DNA of 64,000 nucleotides from Halicephalobus mephisto (Eukaryota; Nematoda; Chromadorea; Rhabditida; Panagrolaimidae): NCBI GenBank assembly GCA_009193035.1, contig SWDT01000002.1, positions 124,001 to 188,000 of the forward strand, read 5' to 3'. Shown piece by piece: positions 53,050 to 64,000 of this stretch (position 1 is its first letter; each line of letters starts with the position of its first letter). The notes under the pieces were generated by a model. It saw only the letters and a program-made list of their open reading frames with translations, ran no database searches and was not told where the DNA came from. The position numbers and the translations under genes were made by a program.

Positions 53050-56025
53050 ATGAGAACGAACAATTCTATTCTGATTACTGTCGTTATTTCGATATTTATT
53101 TCTATTTTTATTGAATTTTCCAGCAGCCAAAATGTCTCCAGGAAAGTCAACGGTAGATTCATTTTTTAATTTTTATTAAAATTTATTTTTTTTAAAATTT
53201 CTATTAAAATTTATTTTTTTTGAATTTTTATTGAAATTAATTTTTTAAATTTTATTAAAATTTGTTAAAATTTACTTTTTTGAATTTTTATTAAAGTTTA
53301 TTTTTACTGAAATTTATTTTTTTTTTAATTTTTTTAAAATCTCTGTTAAAATTACTTCTTAAATTCTTTTTAAAATCCACTTTTAGTTATTCCTCGATGT
53401 GGATCTCAGCTGATAACTATCGAGATTCAATTTGCGGAAGACAAAGTTCCAAATGGAAAATTCACAGATTGGATTATCGTTGGAGATACCGAGAGACCAG
53501 AATGTCGTCTTCGAGGAAATGGAGAACTCCAGTATGTCGTTGAAATAGCTGTATTTAATGATCCATGTGAAACGAAAATGATTACTCCTGGAGTTTTCCA
53601 AAATACAATAAGAATTGCTCAGATTCCGGCTATTGTTCTTCAAGACGACTTCAATTTCACTGTCAAATGCATTTATGGATTGCCAGAAGTTCAGGAAAAT
53701 CAGCAAAACAGATTTGTGAATCCTACATTTGACATTGCTGGAAAGTAGGTTTAATATTTTCGAAAATATAATTATAAATAATTTTTTTATGATTTTTTTA
53801 TATAGTCATTAACACGCGGGATGAATAGAGGATTTAAACATCCAAATTACTTGGATGTGTCTTCAAATCCTTAAATCGAAGTAGGATGTGGTTTTAAAAC
53901 ATCGATTGCGAAATTGTGAGATTACGAAATAACTAGTGCAGAACCAAAATTATAAGTTACTTTAGTTTCTAGAGAATTCCAAAAGTTCATATTGGGACAA
54001 TTTCACGTGATTTTTGTAATAAGATGGTTTTTTAGTCTTGTTCCGGAAGATCAAGTGGATTCTGGATCTGTGGGGGTTTCCCCATCTTCTCCATTTGGAT
54101 CTTTGCCTATCAATAGAGAAATCCTCTCGACTGATCAATTATCTTCTCTTCTAAGTACAGTAAATCCCGGTTCTAATTCCTTTAACGGTCCTATTGAAAT
54201 AGTACGTGAAGGGATTATCGATGGATCTAAGCCTTCTCAACCAAGTGGAAATTCTAGCGGCTCTAATTCTGGTTCCAGTAATCTTCTAGCAGTTCTTTTG
54301 ACGATTTTTATTGTCTTGGCTGTGATGATAATGCTGGTTCTTTTATTTGTTTGCCTGAGACACAAGTATCTAGAGGAATTAGATGGAAAAGAAAGAGCTA
54401 CTTCGACGAATACGGATGCCACACTACAAGAAGGTAAAAAAGACGAACCTTGGTGGAGTGGGAAAGGTGCTGTGGGAGGTGCTTTTCTTCTTCCTGCTGA
54501 ATATAGAGTTAATAGGTGAGTTTGTCAATTTTAATATACAAGAAATTCGAGTTCAGGAAATATTTGGGCGTTGGTTATTGCTGTAGTACCGGACCAGGCT
54601 CTTGGGAAAGTTCACTTAATTGGGCTTCTTTATTTCAAAACGACATCAAATTCTAAAAGAGAACAACTGCAAAAAGGAAAAATAATCAAAAAAAATTGCG
54701 TTAAGCAACGAGCGCATTCCTACCGTACCTTTCAGGGATTATCGTGGCAGGAGCTAGTCCGCGCTTTGCATCGATTATTTGTTGTTTATTAATGTTTTGA
54801 TATATGAATATCAACGTGTGGAGGCGGACAAAGCCTTTTACACTCGGTATGACCTTAATCCAAAAGGTTTTAGGTTTGTTCAGTCAGAATATTATTTTAA
54901 AATACTGATTGTGAAATCCTATAAGATTATGAAACGACTACCGCGCGAAGTTGAAATTTTAGGATTTTAAAATTTGCATTAAGTTTTAAATAACATTAAT
55001 TTATGGTTTTTAGAACACCTTCGGCTATATCGAGAGATGAGAGAAGAACTCATACTTCGTACACTTCTGCAGAATCTGATGATGGAGAACGTCATTCTGT
55101 TCGAGCTATTGATTGTCCAGAGGATGGAATTAAAGATATGTACATGAAAAGTCAAGTAAGAGATGCTTTTAGAAATCGATCAACACCTACTCAATCAAGT
55201 AGTAACTCTAATGGACCTAGTTTTGCACATCGAGATGACCCCATTGATGAAGATGACTTTGATAACGCGGAATCTCTTCAAGTTACTCAAAGTTATGCTC
55301 AATGGAGAGAAAAAATGCTAAGAAATGATAATACGAGAGTCTCGGTTGATCCACGAGGAGGATATGAAAGAGATGACATACCGTCGAGATGCTTGACGCC
55401 GGTTAGATCGATTACAGAAATCTATCGATCGGCAGAAACACATTTACAGAAGTTAATGACAGATGGTGAGGGTGGTCATTCATCTGATGAAGGTGGTTAT
55501 TCATTGCCTAGAAGAGAACATGATCCTCTTGATGGAAATACTTTGGAGAAATTAATTAAATGTGTGGATAAAATCCGTGGATTTGGGTCCAGGAAACTGA
55601 CAGAACAAGAAATTTGTAAGTTTTTAATTTTTCCGTTTGATGATTTTTGGGTTTTTAGCACGTTGGAGACAATTGATTACGAATGATATTAATCTTCAAC
55701 AGAAAATTGTGCATGCCAAGACACTAGATGAACTTAAAGCTATGTGTGAACATCCGGACTATAGACTTTACTTTACTAGGACGAAGTGGTCTCATATTAT
55801 GCAATGTGTTGCTGAGATTCTTTTTAATATGAGGTTTGCAAGTCCTGCAGGTAGTTTTTCAATGGGAACTGCACAAAGACAACCTTATGTTACGAAGAGG
55901 GTAAGTCTTTGTTTATGGTAGTTGTTGATTTAGTGATGGGATTTTAGATGGAAGAAGAAAATCCAAATGGATCAATGCTCAATGTATATGTCGGCAATAT
56001 GTCCACGAATCCTGGCTGGAGTTAA
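53050..56025 (+). CDS. Single-pass membrane protein with a ZP-N domain and long cytoplasmic tail
   Basis: Six exons: 53050-53152, 53387-53744, 54036-54515, 55014-55615, 55659-55900 and 55948-56025; phases agree, 620 residues. Residues 1-25 are a signal peptide. Residues 35-150 look like a ZP-N module: four cysteines (39, 74, 95, 129), strands around [10 protein letters not shown] and a [12 protein letters not shown] end. ZP proteins form apical matrix in nematode epithelia and sensory organs. No ZP-C half or furin site follows; instead a Ser/Gly/Pro linker leads to one transmembrane helix (about 236-260) and a 360-residue cytoplasmic part with acidic/Ser patches, a polar stretch and a helical block near the C-terminus ([20 protein letters not shown], then [19 protein letters not shown]). 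I do not recognise that block. A receptor-like or polarity role is inference. The last exon starts with an in-frame ATG. Tail-to-tail with the acyltransferase, 72 bases apart. Confidence 0.75.
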
Positions 56026-56096
56026 TTTTTTATTTTTGTGCTTGGTAGACTTGACAATAACGATTATGAAATTGATAGTGTAAAAAATTGGAATAA

Positions 56097-58937
56097 TTAA
56101 TTTGTAGAGAAAATTGGAGTTTTTTTGATGTAGTTATTTGGTGTTTCGAGAGTCGGGATGATTTCGGAGACTTGATTTGCGCATTTTTCCTTGAGGGCAT
56201 TTTTGTATTTTTCTCTTTCTTGTTTTTTGTACCATACTGATCCGTCAAAAGAAGCAGGAGTTGTTCCAATTGCTTCGGCAATCATTGTTTGGATTCGAGA
56301 AGCGAATTCATCAGATGTTTCATCGGATTTTTTTGTTTGAGAATCTAGATAATAGACGTCGTAAACAGAAGCCCATGATGATAGTAAACGAATCATGTAG
56401 TGATAAAAGAGATCTTCTGACCAGTAGACATCACCGAATCGAGCGTCTTGTCTATAAAGTGATTTATCTCTAATTGATCAGTTCTGAAGTATGTAAAACG
56501 ATCGACACCAAAATTAAAGCAGAATTTGCAGTTTGCACGCAATGTTTGAGCTTATGAGTTGGAATTTTTATATTTTTATATGTAAAAATTTCGAAATAAA
56601 GCGGAATCTGCAGTTTGCATGCAATGTTTGAACCTATGAGTTGGAATTTTTATATGTGAAAATTCCGAAATAAAATAGAATTTGCAGTTTGCACGTAATA
56701 TTTAAGCCTATTGAGGTCGACATCAAAATTAGAACCAAAGTAAAATTTGCATATTGCCTTCAGTATTCCGACAGTTGACATTTTTAGATTTTGATATATG
56801 GAAATTTTAAAATAAAACTGAAATTTGTAATTTGTTTGTGATATTCTAGCGGACTAGCTTGTTTAATTGTTTTGTGAAAATTTGACTTTGATGTCGATCG
56901 TTTTGTAGATCTCAACAAAACCAAATTTCTCACTTAATAGCTATTGGATGGATTATGATGTCATCCACAAAAATGGCTTTTCTGAACTGAAGAACTCTAG
57001 TATTGTTAGTACAGTATCCTTCTGGAAACAAGAGCACAGGACCAGCCTTCTGCAATTTATATATTTAATTTTAAAATAAAATTAATTTTTAAGAATTTAA
57101 TTCAAAAAATTTTTTTTAATTTTAATTCAAAAAAGTCTTAGATATTCCAAAATTAAATAAATTTTTAAATTTTTCAAAAAGTTCAGAAAATTTAAAAATG
57201 AAATTAATTTTTTAATTTTTAAAAAAATTAATTTAAAAAAGTTTAGAAAATTTAAAAATTTAATTAATTTTTTAAAAAGTTTAGAAAATTTAGAAATTAA
57301 ATAAATTTTTAAATTTCTAAAAAAGTTAATTCAAAAAAGTTTAGAAAATTTAAAAATTAAATTAATTTTTTAAAAAGTTTAAAAAATTTAAAAATTTAAA
57401 AATTAAATTAATTTTTTAAAAAGTTTAAAAAATTTAAAAATTACCTTGCCCTCGTTCGTGATCAATTCAATAAAGTCCTTCCTGTCTTTCATGTTAGCTC
57501 TGTCGAACCACAGAGATGGACATAGCCTCTCCACCAGCCGTTCTATGGCCCATATTATACCCGTGTGTTTCTGGCCCGTTACAGTATACAAGTACTCACG
57601 ATTTGGATCTACATCAGTGCAAATTATCTGGATGTCGTTTGGAGAAAGATGATTTGCGACTGCGATTCCGGGTCTTGTTGGTTTTTTTGACTGATTGTGA
57701 TAATTTGCTATTAATCCTATTCCTGCACAGAATAATCTACAGTATACTACAGCAATCCAAGTTTTTCTCGGATTTGGGAGATCGCGGAAAAGAACGACGA
57801 CACACCAGAAGGCAGCAAAAGCAAAAGACGAAGATAATAAACAAAGTCTGACCGGGAACAGGAATCCGTACCGGAACCCCAGGGAAGCGACGTAGAGGGA
57901 CTTCAGGAGGATATTGGACCGGATATGCTCCCATACGTCATACGTCAACTCGAACTGAAGATAGGAAGGGGAATATCCGAACATTCCACTCACTTCATCC
58001 TTAAATTTTTAGAATTATTTCATTTTTTAGAATTATTTCATTTTTAGAATTATTTTATTTTTTAGAATTATTCTATTTTTAAAATTATTTTACTTTTTTA
58101 AATTATTTTACTTTTTTTAGAATTATTCTATTTTTAAAATCAGTGTTGTTTTGTTAAAGTTAATAATCAGAATTCAAAGTCAAGATTTTAACTAAAAACT
58201 CAAAATTTTTGGAGTTTGTTCTTTGCATCCTCGATTTTCTCAGAAAACACGTTATGGTTGTTATTGTGCTTAATCTTATTACTATTTACATAAATAAGAA
58301 ACTTCCATGTTCTTCATCTCTCGCCCAACCACGCCGGTTCAGAGATCTAACAATGAAATTGGAGCCAAACACCACACATGTAGTTCTTAGTCTAGTCTAA
58401 TTCGGGTCTAAATAACTCGAAAAATTTCCCTACCAAAAATGTCAATAAAAACGAAAAAAGTCATTTGATAAGGAAGCCACCTGGTGTATCGTCATCAGTT
58501 GCTCAATTCCAAAACAGTGACAATTTTAAAGTAAATTAATTTTAAAAAAATTAAAATTATATCATATATCAATTACTCACTTGAACAACTGCCTGGAAAC
58601 CGCTCGTGGCAAAATCCAGTCCGACGTCGAAAACGCTGAAGATGTTTTCTTTGTCGATGTCGAATTGGAATTGCATATCCGCGGCCGTTACTGTAGATTG
58701 GGTTCTTGAAAGAACACATTTGGATTTGTCCTTGATTTCCGAGATCCAAGGCACTTCGTCCGGCTCAGATCCGTCGGATCCGGCGAAAAGGCCCTGGATG
58801 TGGAGGACTGTCTCGAGGTACCTGCGGGGTAGGGACCCCCAGCCGGTCCCCAGGAGGATCAGGGACGCCGTAGTGACGAACGCGAACCCGACCAGACAAA
58901 AGTAGTACCATAATATTGTCCACAAAAAAAATAACAT
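56097..58937 (-). CDS. Glycerol-3-phosphate acyltransferase, GPAT3/4 type
   Basis: ER membrane enzyme that acylates sn-glycerol-3-phosphate to lysophosphatidic acid, the first step of glycerolipid synthesis. Exons 58937-58581, 57999-57445, 57049-56934 and 56451-56097; phases agree, 460 residues, as expected for GPAT3/GPAT4 (C. elegans acl-4/acl-5 are the likely counterparts). Motif I is ANHLSPNDIQ with catalytic His236 and Asp241 (HX4D); family members more often have NHTSPID, so Thr to Leu and Ile to Asn are changes to note. Motif III is LLFPEGYCTNN (about 311-321). The C-terminal SSWASVYDVYYL and the residues after it also fit the family. Hydrophobic segments lie at about 3-28 and 168-191. 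A TTTTTTTAG sits 4 bases before the ATG, a likely trans-splice acceptor. The second exon uses an AAG acceptor, less common in nematodes. The intron at 57050-57444 is an AT repeat. Confidence 0.88.
56475..56870. repeat. Tandem repeat in acyltransferase intron 3
   Basis: Three to four units of about 90 bp with AATTTGCAGTTTGCACGCAA and TATGAGTTGGAATTTTTATAT, about 56515-56860, between the exons ending at 56451 and beginning at 56934. Confidence 0.65.
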
Positions 58938-59590
58938 ATTTCTAAAAAAATAAATAATTTTTTTTTAAAATAAAAACAAACCCGAAAAAATTTTAAAAAA
59001 TCCAGAATCCAATATGGTTCAATTTTGGGCGTGATTTTTGAACAAAAAAAAATTATACATTGTCATATCTTGGGTCATAATAGGACAAAGAACAACGATA
59101 TTTGGAAAATCAATAATGAAACAGACTTGTCTGGCAGTCTTTGGTGTGATCTGGAGAGACGGACCCCGGCGCACTTATCCGACTGCAAGAAAGGCCGGGA
59201 ATCACCTGGGGCGGAGTGTCTAAACTGTTAAAATTCCACATCGATCAATCGTAAATAAACATTTATAGTGTTTCTGAATCATTTTCCAAAAACACGGTTC
59301 ATATTTTTCGAAATTTACAAATATTTAATTTTTTTTATTTTAAAAAATTCAGAAATATTTCATTTTTTTTATTTTTCGAAATTTGCAAATATTTTATTTT
59401 TTATATTTTTCAAAATTCAGAAATATTTTATTTTTTATATTTTTTTGAAAATTCACGAATATTTTATTTTTTATATTTTTCGGAAATTCAAATATTTTAT
59501 TTCTGAGAAACTATTTGTCTATTTTACTTTTTTCTTAAATAAATTTTTACACGAATCGTAAACAATTACATCGTTTCTGAATCAGAATTC
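58938..59590. other. Upstream of the acyltransferase
   Basis: About 59130-59225 is a GC-rich patch (it includes GACGGACCCCGGCGCACTTA) in an AT-rich setting, 200 bp upstream of the ATG; it may be a 5' UTR exon or promoter core, or unrelated insertion debris. 59268-59520 is TATTTTATTTTTTATATTTTT-type repeats. Confidence 0.35.
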
Positions 59591-60140
59591 AAATAAAAAC
59601 ATAAATCAAAGAATACTATAAAATAAATTTTATGTTTCAATTTTTGAATAAAGTTTATTTTCTTACTACGATTTTTATTTTCTAAATAAATTTCTATATT
59701 AATAAATTCCAAAAATACTTATATAATTTCTTAATAAAAATTCAAAAAAAATTAATAAAAATAATATAAATTTTGTTTCAATTCTTAAAAATTAAAGAAA
59801 AAACAAATTTTATTCTTTTTCTAAATAAACTTCTATATTAATAAATTTCAAAAATACTTACATTGTTTCTTAATAAAAATTCAAAAAAATTAATGAAAAT
59901 AATATTAATTTTTTTCTAATATTTAAAAATCAAAGAAAAAACAAATTTTGTTTTTTTCTAAATAAATTTCTATATTAATAAATTCCAAAAATACTTATAT
60001 AATTTCTTAATAAAAATTCAAAAGAAAATTAATAAAAATAATATTAATTTTTTTCCAATTTTTAAAAATCAAAGAAAAAACAAATTTTATTTTTTTCTGA
60101 GTAAATTTCTATATTAATAAATTATAAAAATACTTATATA
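59590..60140. repeat. About 120-bp AT tandem repeat
   Basis: Four copies of a unit with TAAATTTCTATATTAATAAA and CTTATATAATTTCTTAATAA. Copy divergence is low, about a few changes per unit. Confidence 0.75.
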
Positions 60141-60347
60141 ATTTCTTAATTAAAATTCAAAAAAATTAATGAAAATTATTAATATAATATTAATTTTATA
60201 AATATTCAAATTCTTAAAAATCATGATGATAAACTTGTCAATTTCATTAATTTTCTGAATATTTTTTAATACAAATTGTGAATAAAAATATTCAAATGGC
60301 TTCTGAATCAGAATTTGAAGGACATTAACGAACAAGCAGTTGATATA

Positions 60348-61014
60348 CAGTCGACTTTCGATATAACGTAATCCAAGGGACCAGACAAAAATTACGTTAA
60401 ATCGAAAGTCAATTTACATTATTTTAAAGGAAATTTGCAATCATCACTAACTGAATGCAATCAAACACCTTCGATTACATTCAGTTATAATCAACCTTTG
60501 CTTGATTATAATCATTGCCATCGGTTATACTCAATTAGAATCTAATCCATTCAAGATTGCATTCAAAAGACTCTTAATGTTGATTATATTCAGTTATCGG
60601 TGACTGCAAATTACCTGTGAGAGAAAAATACCTCAAACATATCGATTATACTCACTTAGAATCAACCTTTGCTTGATTACAATCATTGCCATCGGTTACA
60701 CTCAATTAGAATCGAATCTATCGAGGATTCCATTCAAAAGACTCTTATATGTTGATTGTATTCAATTAGCAATGATTGCAAATTCCTTGTGAGGGAAAAA
60801 TGCCTCAAACATCGATTATACTCACTTAGAATCAACCTTTGCTTGATTACAATCATTGCCATCGGTTATACTCACTCAGAATCGAATCTATCGAGAATTC
60901 CATTCAAAAGACTCTTATGTATTAATTCCATTCAGTTAGCAATGATTGCAAATTACCTGTGTAAAGAAAATTTTGCCGAGACCAAAAAAATTACGTAAAA
61001 TCGAGATTCGACTG
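60348..61014. mobile_element. pogo-like MITE, copy 3, with internal repeats
   Basis: Starts CAGTCGACTTTCGATATAAC and ends AAAATCGAGATTCGACTG, with TA on both sides. The interior has two to three copies of a segment of about 190 bp marked by CACTTAGAATCAACCTTTGC and TTGATTACAATCATTGCCAT, unlike copies 1 and 2. No coding capacity. Confidence 0.75.
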
Positions 61015-61309
61015 TATTAGAAATCTGAAAATTTCATTTTGAGGAAATTATGGAATTTATGTTTTATTTTTCTTTTCTAAAGGAATACTTGTATTTATAA
61101 ATTATGAATTAAAATATTTTATTTATAAATTTAAATTTGAAAAAAATCAAAAAATGATTAATTTATTGCAAATTTCGAAAATTTCTTTTTTTAAAAAAGT
61201 CGTGTCGAGACAATTGTACTTTTTGTTTTTTGTCTAAACAGTTTTATATATGAATCACAACTAAAAATAATTACAGTACTTTTGGATCAATATTTTAGGG
61301 ACATTCATT

Positions 61310-61690
61310 AGCATGTTTGATATTTCAAATTTCAAAAAATCCCGCGTTCAGGGAAATCGTGGTGGGATATTTATGTGATTCATTCTGTTCCTAAATAAAA
61401 TTTTATATCAATGAATCATAAAAGTACTTATATTGTTTTTAAACTAGAAATTTAAAAACTAATTAGTAATTAAAATATTTCAAATTTCAAAAAATCCCGC
61501 GTTCAGGGAAAGTCGTGGTGGGATATTTACACAACTTACATCATATTTGAGTAAAATTTTATATCAATGAATCATAAAAGTATTTATATTATTTTTAAAT
61601 CAGAATTTTAAAAACTAATTAATAATTAAAATATTTCAAATTTCAAAATATCCCGCATTCAGGGAAAGTCGTGGTGGGATATTTGTGTAT
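61310..61690. repeat. Tandem repeat, three copies of about 130-170 bp
   Basis: Marked by TCCCGCGTTCAGGGAAAGTC followed by GTGGTGGGATATTT near 61340, 61495 and 61650, with TTTTATATCAATGAATCATA between. The third copy has CCCGCATTC. Confidence 0.75.
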
Positions 61691-61900
61691 TTCACAATCA
61701 GCGGGTTCAGTCAGAAACACACTTGTTGATTTCTCAAGAACAATTTGGAGCTCTTTTTTGGGCTTTGTATTTCTTACTGGAATACCCTCTTCCATTTTTT
61801 GTTTTCTGTATGGAGATCTCGCCGCGACTCCCTTGCGCTTGTTCTTCTCCGCTCGACGACGGCTGACTGCTTTCATTCTTTCCGGGCGACGCATGTCCAC
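61643..61900 (-). CDS. Possible small basic ORF or first exon
   Basis: On the minus strand 85 codons are open from an ATG at 61900, with a very basic beginning (MRRPERMKAVSRRRAEKNKR). A GTAAGA donor follows GGTATTCCA near 61783, so the true exon may end there and the remaining codons may be intron running into the repeat at 61310-61690. GC content is higher than in the flanks, which favours real coding or recent insertion. Upstream an overlapping 25-codon frame starts at an ATG near 61951. Head-to-head with the RING gene. Not recognised. Confidence 0.3.
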   Translation of the reverse strand: MDMRRPERMKAVSRRRAEKNKRKGVAARSPYRKQKMEEGIPVRNTKPKKELQIVLEKSTSVFLTEPADCEIHKYPTTTFPECGIF

Positions 61901-62215
61901 TCTGTTTTCTTCAAATCCATTCCAGACAATAGTCTATCGTTGAATTCCGTCATTTTTATATCGTTTTACCTTGATTTATATATGGATATGTCATTTTTAA
62001 CGAAAAATACGAAACACAGGCCGAAAATACGGGAAACGCGGAAATTGGAATCGATTTGGTTTTTGTTTTGACTCGAAGTACACACAATCCTTATTCTAGG
62101 TTTTACCACGTGTTAACGCGTTATCTACCTGACCTAATTAATGTTTAACTCTACTAATGTTGGAATTTTTGCAGATCTCAGCTTTTCCGGGTAAACCTAT
62201 TTGTACTTTTGAAAT

Positions 62216-63658
62216 ATGAATCGTCGACGTCGCAACACAGGCTCCAGCACCGGCAGCGGAAGAATAAATCGATCTAGAGCTACTCAAACGACATTTGCTC
62301 TTCGTAGGTCTGCCAGGATTGCTGAAAATGCTCGTCGTCGTCAAATGGAAGAATACGAACGTCAACGTGATGCTCAGGAATTGGCGATATACAACTTGAA
62401 TCCAGAACGTTTTAACGAACGAGATTTGAGGAACACCCGATCGAGATCACGTGCCGCTAGAGTTCGTGGTGGTGGAGTAGCTGTCAGAGGAGCGACATCG
62501 TTGACAAGACTAACCCGACCAAGGACCCACAGAAGTCGGGGTATGACCAACGCGGATAGAATGATCGATACTTCATATGTGCCTTCTCCCGTTTTCAACC
62601 GTGGGATGACATTTGCCTTTGACTTGAATCTTGGAGCTCGGGTTCATGGTCCCAGTATCGAGGTGAGTTCCATATATAGAACCCCATCTAACCGGTCCTA
62701 TTCCAGAGCAATACCTCAAATGACTCCGTCGACTTCATCGTGCTAGGCCAAGACAGGAATTCATCACGTTCCCGAACGCAGATGCGGAATAATGTTATGC
62801 ATATTGGTAATTACCAGGTTTCAGACGTTATTGTCAATTTCCCTCTTTCAGTCGGTATGTTCCTAAATAGCAACACATATTCAAGTGACTCTGAAGACTC
62901 GTTTATGGCTCCGCGAATCATAGATCCAAATGATATTAGTGAAGACGAATCGGACGAAGAAATAAGCAACATTGTAGAACTCCCCGGGCTGGACGAAACT
63001 CCATCTACGCAAGAGAACTCTTGTGTCAACCGTGCTGTTACTAGATCGATGAGCCGCCATCCTGAGTTCTACAGCCGTAAGTAGCTTGTTAATCTTCTTA
63101 GCTATGAGGGAGGAGATTTCAATTTAATCTAATGTAATGCATATTTAGAACCCGGCTCAAGTCGTAGGACCATTCCTTATCCGAGCACTAGCAAAAATGC
63201 AGCTCCCTCTGGTGATTCTAAAGCCAAGACGGAAGCGACTGCACCTGGAACTAAAAGTAAGATTAAATCTTATTCGTATTTTACAATTCTCTGCGTTGTT
63301 ACTGAAACCTTATTCTATTCCAGCGGTCATCAAAGTTGACAAGATGAATCCATGCACCATATGCTGCGAAGAAGCTCCGAAACGGCCTGTTGCTTGTACC
63401 TATTGCCGTCAGACTATTGGATGTCGGTATTGCGTGAAAAAATGGTTCTTCACAACGAACGTGTCTCATCTAGATCAGAGGACACCGTATCCAATGGGAT
63501 CCACAGATAGAAACCACAAAAGATGCCCTTTATGCAGAGCTGACTGGGGAGATACGATGAGAATCGTTACTGCCGTGGAACGGGATGCCTTGCCCGCTCT
63601 CATCCAGGTATCTAATCCGCCCGTTAGTTCTAATGCCGAGGATTCCACAAAGTCTTAA
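62216..63658 (+). CDS. RING-finger protein, putative E3 ubiquitin ligase
   Basis: Five exons: 62216-62662, 62707-62806, 62852-63076, 63149-63256 and 63324-63658; phases agree, 404 residues. The N-terminal third is very rich in Arg/Ser (RRSARIAENARRRQMEEYER) and probably nuclear or RNA/chromatin-associated. A middle acidic region (ISEDESDEEISNIVE) follows. Near the end a RING-like zinc finger has eight Cys: 304, 307, 318, 321, 327, 330, 361 and 364 (NPCTICCEEA ... CPLCRADWG), an all-Cys arrangement with a long 30-residue spacer before the last pair. Intron 2 (45 bp, 62807-62851) is a multiple of three with no stop, so its retention would add 15 residues. A TTTTTGCAG 41 bases before the ATG may be an acceptor. 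Family not identified; E3 activity is inferred from the finger. Confidence 0.75.
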
Positions 63659-64000
63659 TTCCTCTATTAATGAAGTTAACAATCCGGTATTCACGAATTA
63701 TTATTTGCCACGAAAATCACAATCGAGTCTGGTGGATGATCATTCAAGTTGGTAATCACAGATGTTCTTTCTTTTCCAAAGGAATCCGGCCGTAAGACGG
63801 TCATATCCGACTGTACAGTCCCATCTGACATTCATCTCGCAAGACTAGTGCAACCTTTTGTAGTCTGACGTGCTTTGGTTCTGAATGTAATTTTGAGACT
63901 TTGATTTAATATGAAAATTTAATCAATACACGTATTAAATTTTAAGAGGCTCCAACTCGGTTTTCAGACTTGATATGACTCTTGGGTTTTTGGAGGGCTT
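63659..64000. other. 3' flank of the RING gene
   Basis: No further gene or repeat recognised before the window ends. An AATAAA-like signal is not obvious. Confidence 0.4.

Noticed and set aside
59025..59231. Two overlapping ORFs in a GC-rich patch
   Set aside because: Frames are short and disagree; more likely promoter, UTR or insertion debris.
1..64000. CRISPR arrays, bacterial operons, phage attachment sites, rRNA
   Set aside because: None seen. Tandem repeats here are contiguous without spacers, and all genes are eukaryotic with introns or mobile-element related.

Overview
The window looks like nuclear DNA of a nematode, probably a rhabditid related to Caenorhabditis. The reasons are AT-rich sequence, short introns with GTAAGT-like donors and TTTCAG acceptors, the same acceptor signal a few bases upstream of several start codons (as expected for spliced-leader trans-splicing), an FLP-19-type neuropeptide precursor, an Sre-type chemoreceptor, and nematode-type 4EHP, PP2A-A and complex I genes. 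The assignment rests on gene content and signals read by eye; no alignment was run.

Layout. 1-18 kb is a repeat desert that holds one gene, a FLP-19 precursor on the minus strand (2569-6528) whose two introns are packed with minisatellites. Next come a 2.4 kb foldback element (7876-10301), a three-unit LTR/TRIM-like insertion (14225-14867) and a large palindrome (15411-16130). At 18.3-24.4 kb a 4EHP/ife-4 homologue and a CYP2-like cytochrome P450 lie head to tail, 135 bases apart, and may form an operon. The P450 introns carry a second three-unit LTR insertion and a pogo-like MITE nested in a palindrome.

25.4-33.3 kb is the most unusual part. A 1175-codon intronless gene (25375-28902, minus) joins a stonustoxin/MACPF-like head, a helical linker, a thioredoxin-like fold, a fibronectin III domain and an AIG1/GIMAP-type GTPase with a Cys/His-rich tail. 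It sits beside degraded Polinton/Maverick genes (adenovirus-type cysteine protease, a membrane ORF, a basic ORF, and a structural-type ORF with one stop) and is flanked by LTR-like direct repeats. A Tc1-like transposase relic follows. This is the best candidate for a poorly described system: an innate-immunity-like pore-former/GTPase fusion that may have arrived with, or been shaped by, mobile DNA.

35.0-36.7 kb holds a four-exon Sre-like GPCR. 36.7-45.9 kb is again repeats, with LINE debris, a pogo-like MITE, a tRNA-derived element and a 60-bp-scale AT satellite. From 45.9 kb the DNA is gene-rich: PP2A scaffold subunit (minus) and NDUFV1/nuo-1 (plus) share a 0.7 kb divergent promoter region; a ZP-N transmembrane protein (53050-56025, plus) converges on a GPAT3/4-like acyltransferase (56097-58937, minus); and a RING-finger gene (62216-63658) closes the window. 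These are ordinary cellular functions (translation repression, phosphatase scaffold, respiration, lipid synthesis, sensory signalling, xenobiotic metabolism) with no common pathway. Exon boundaries were derived by hand from splice signals and frame continuity.
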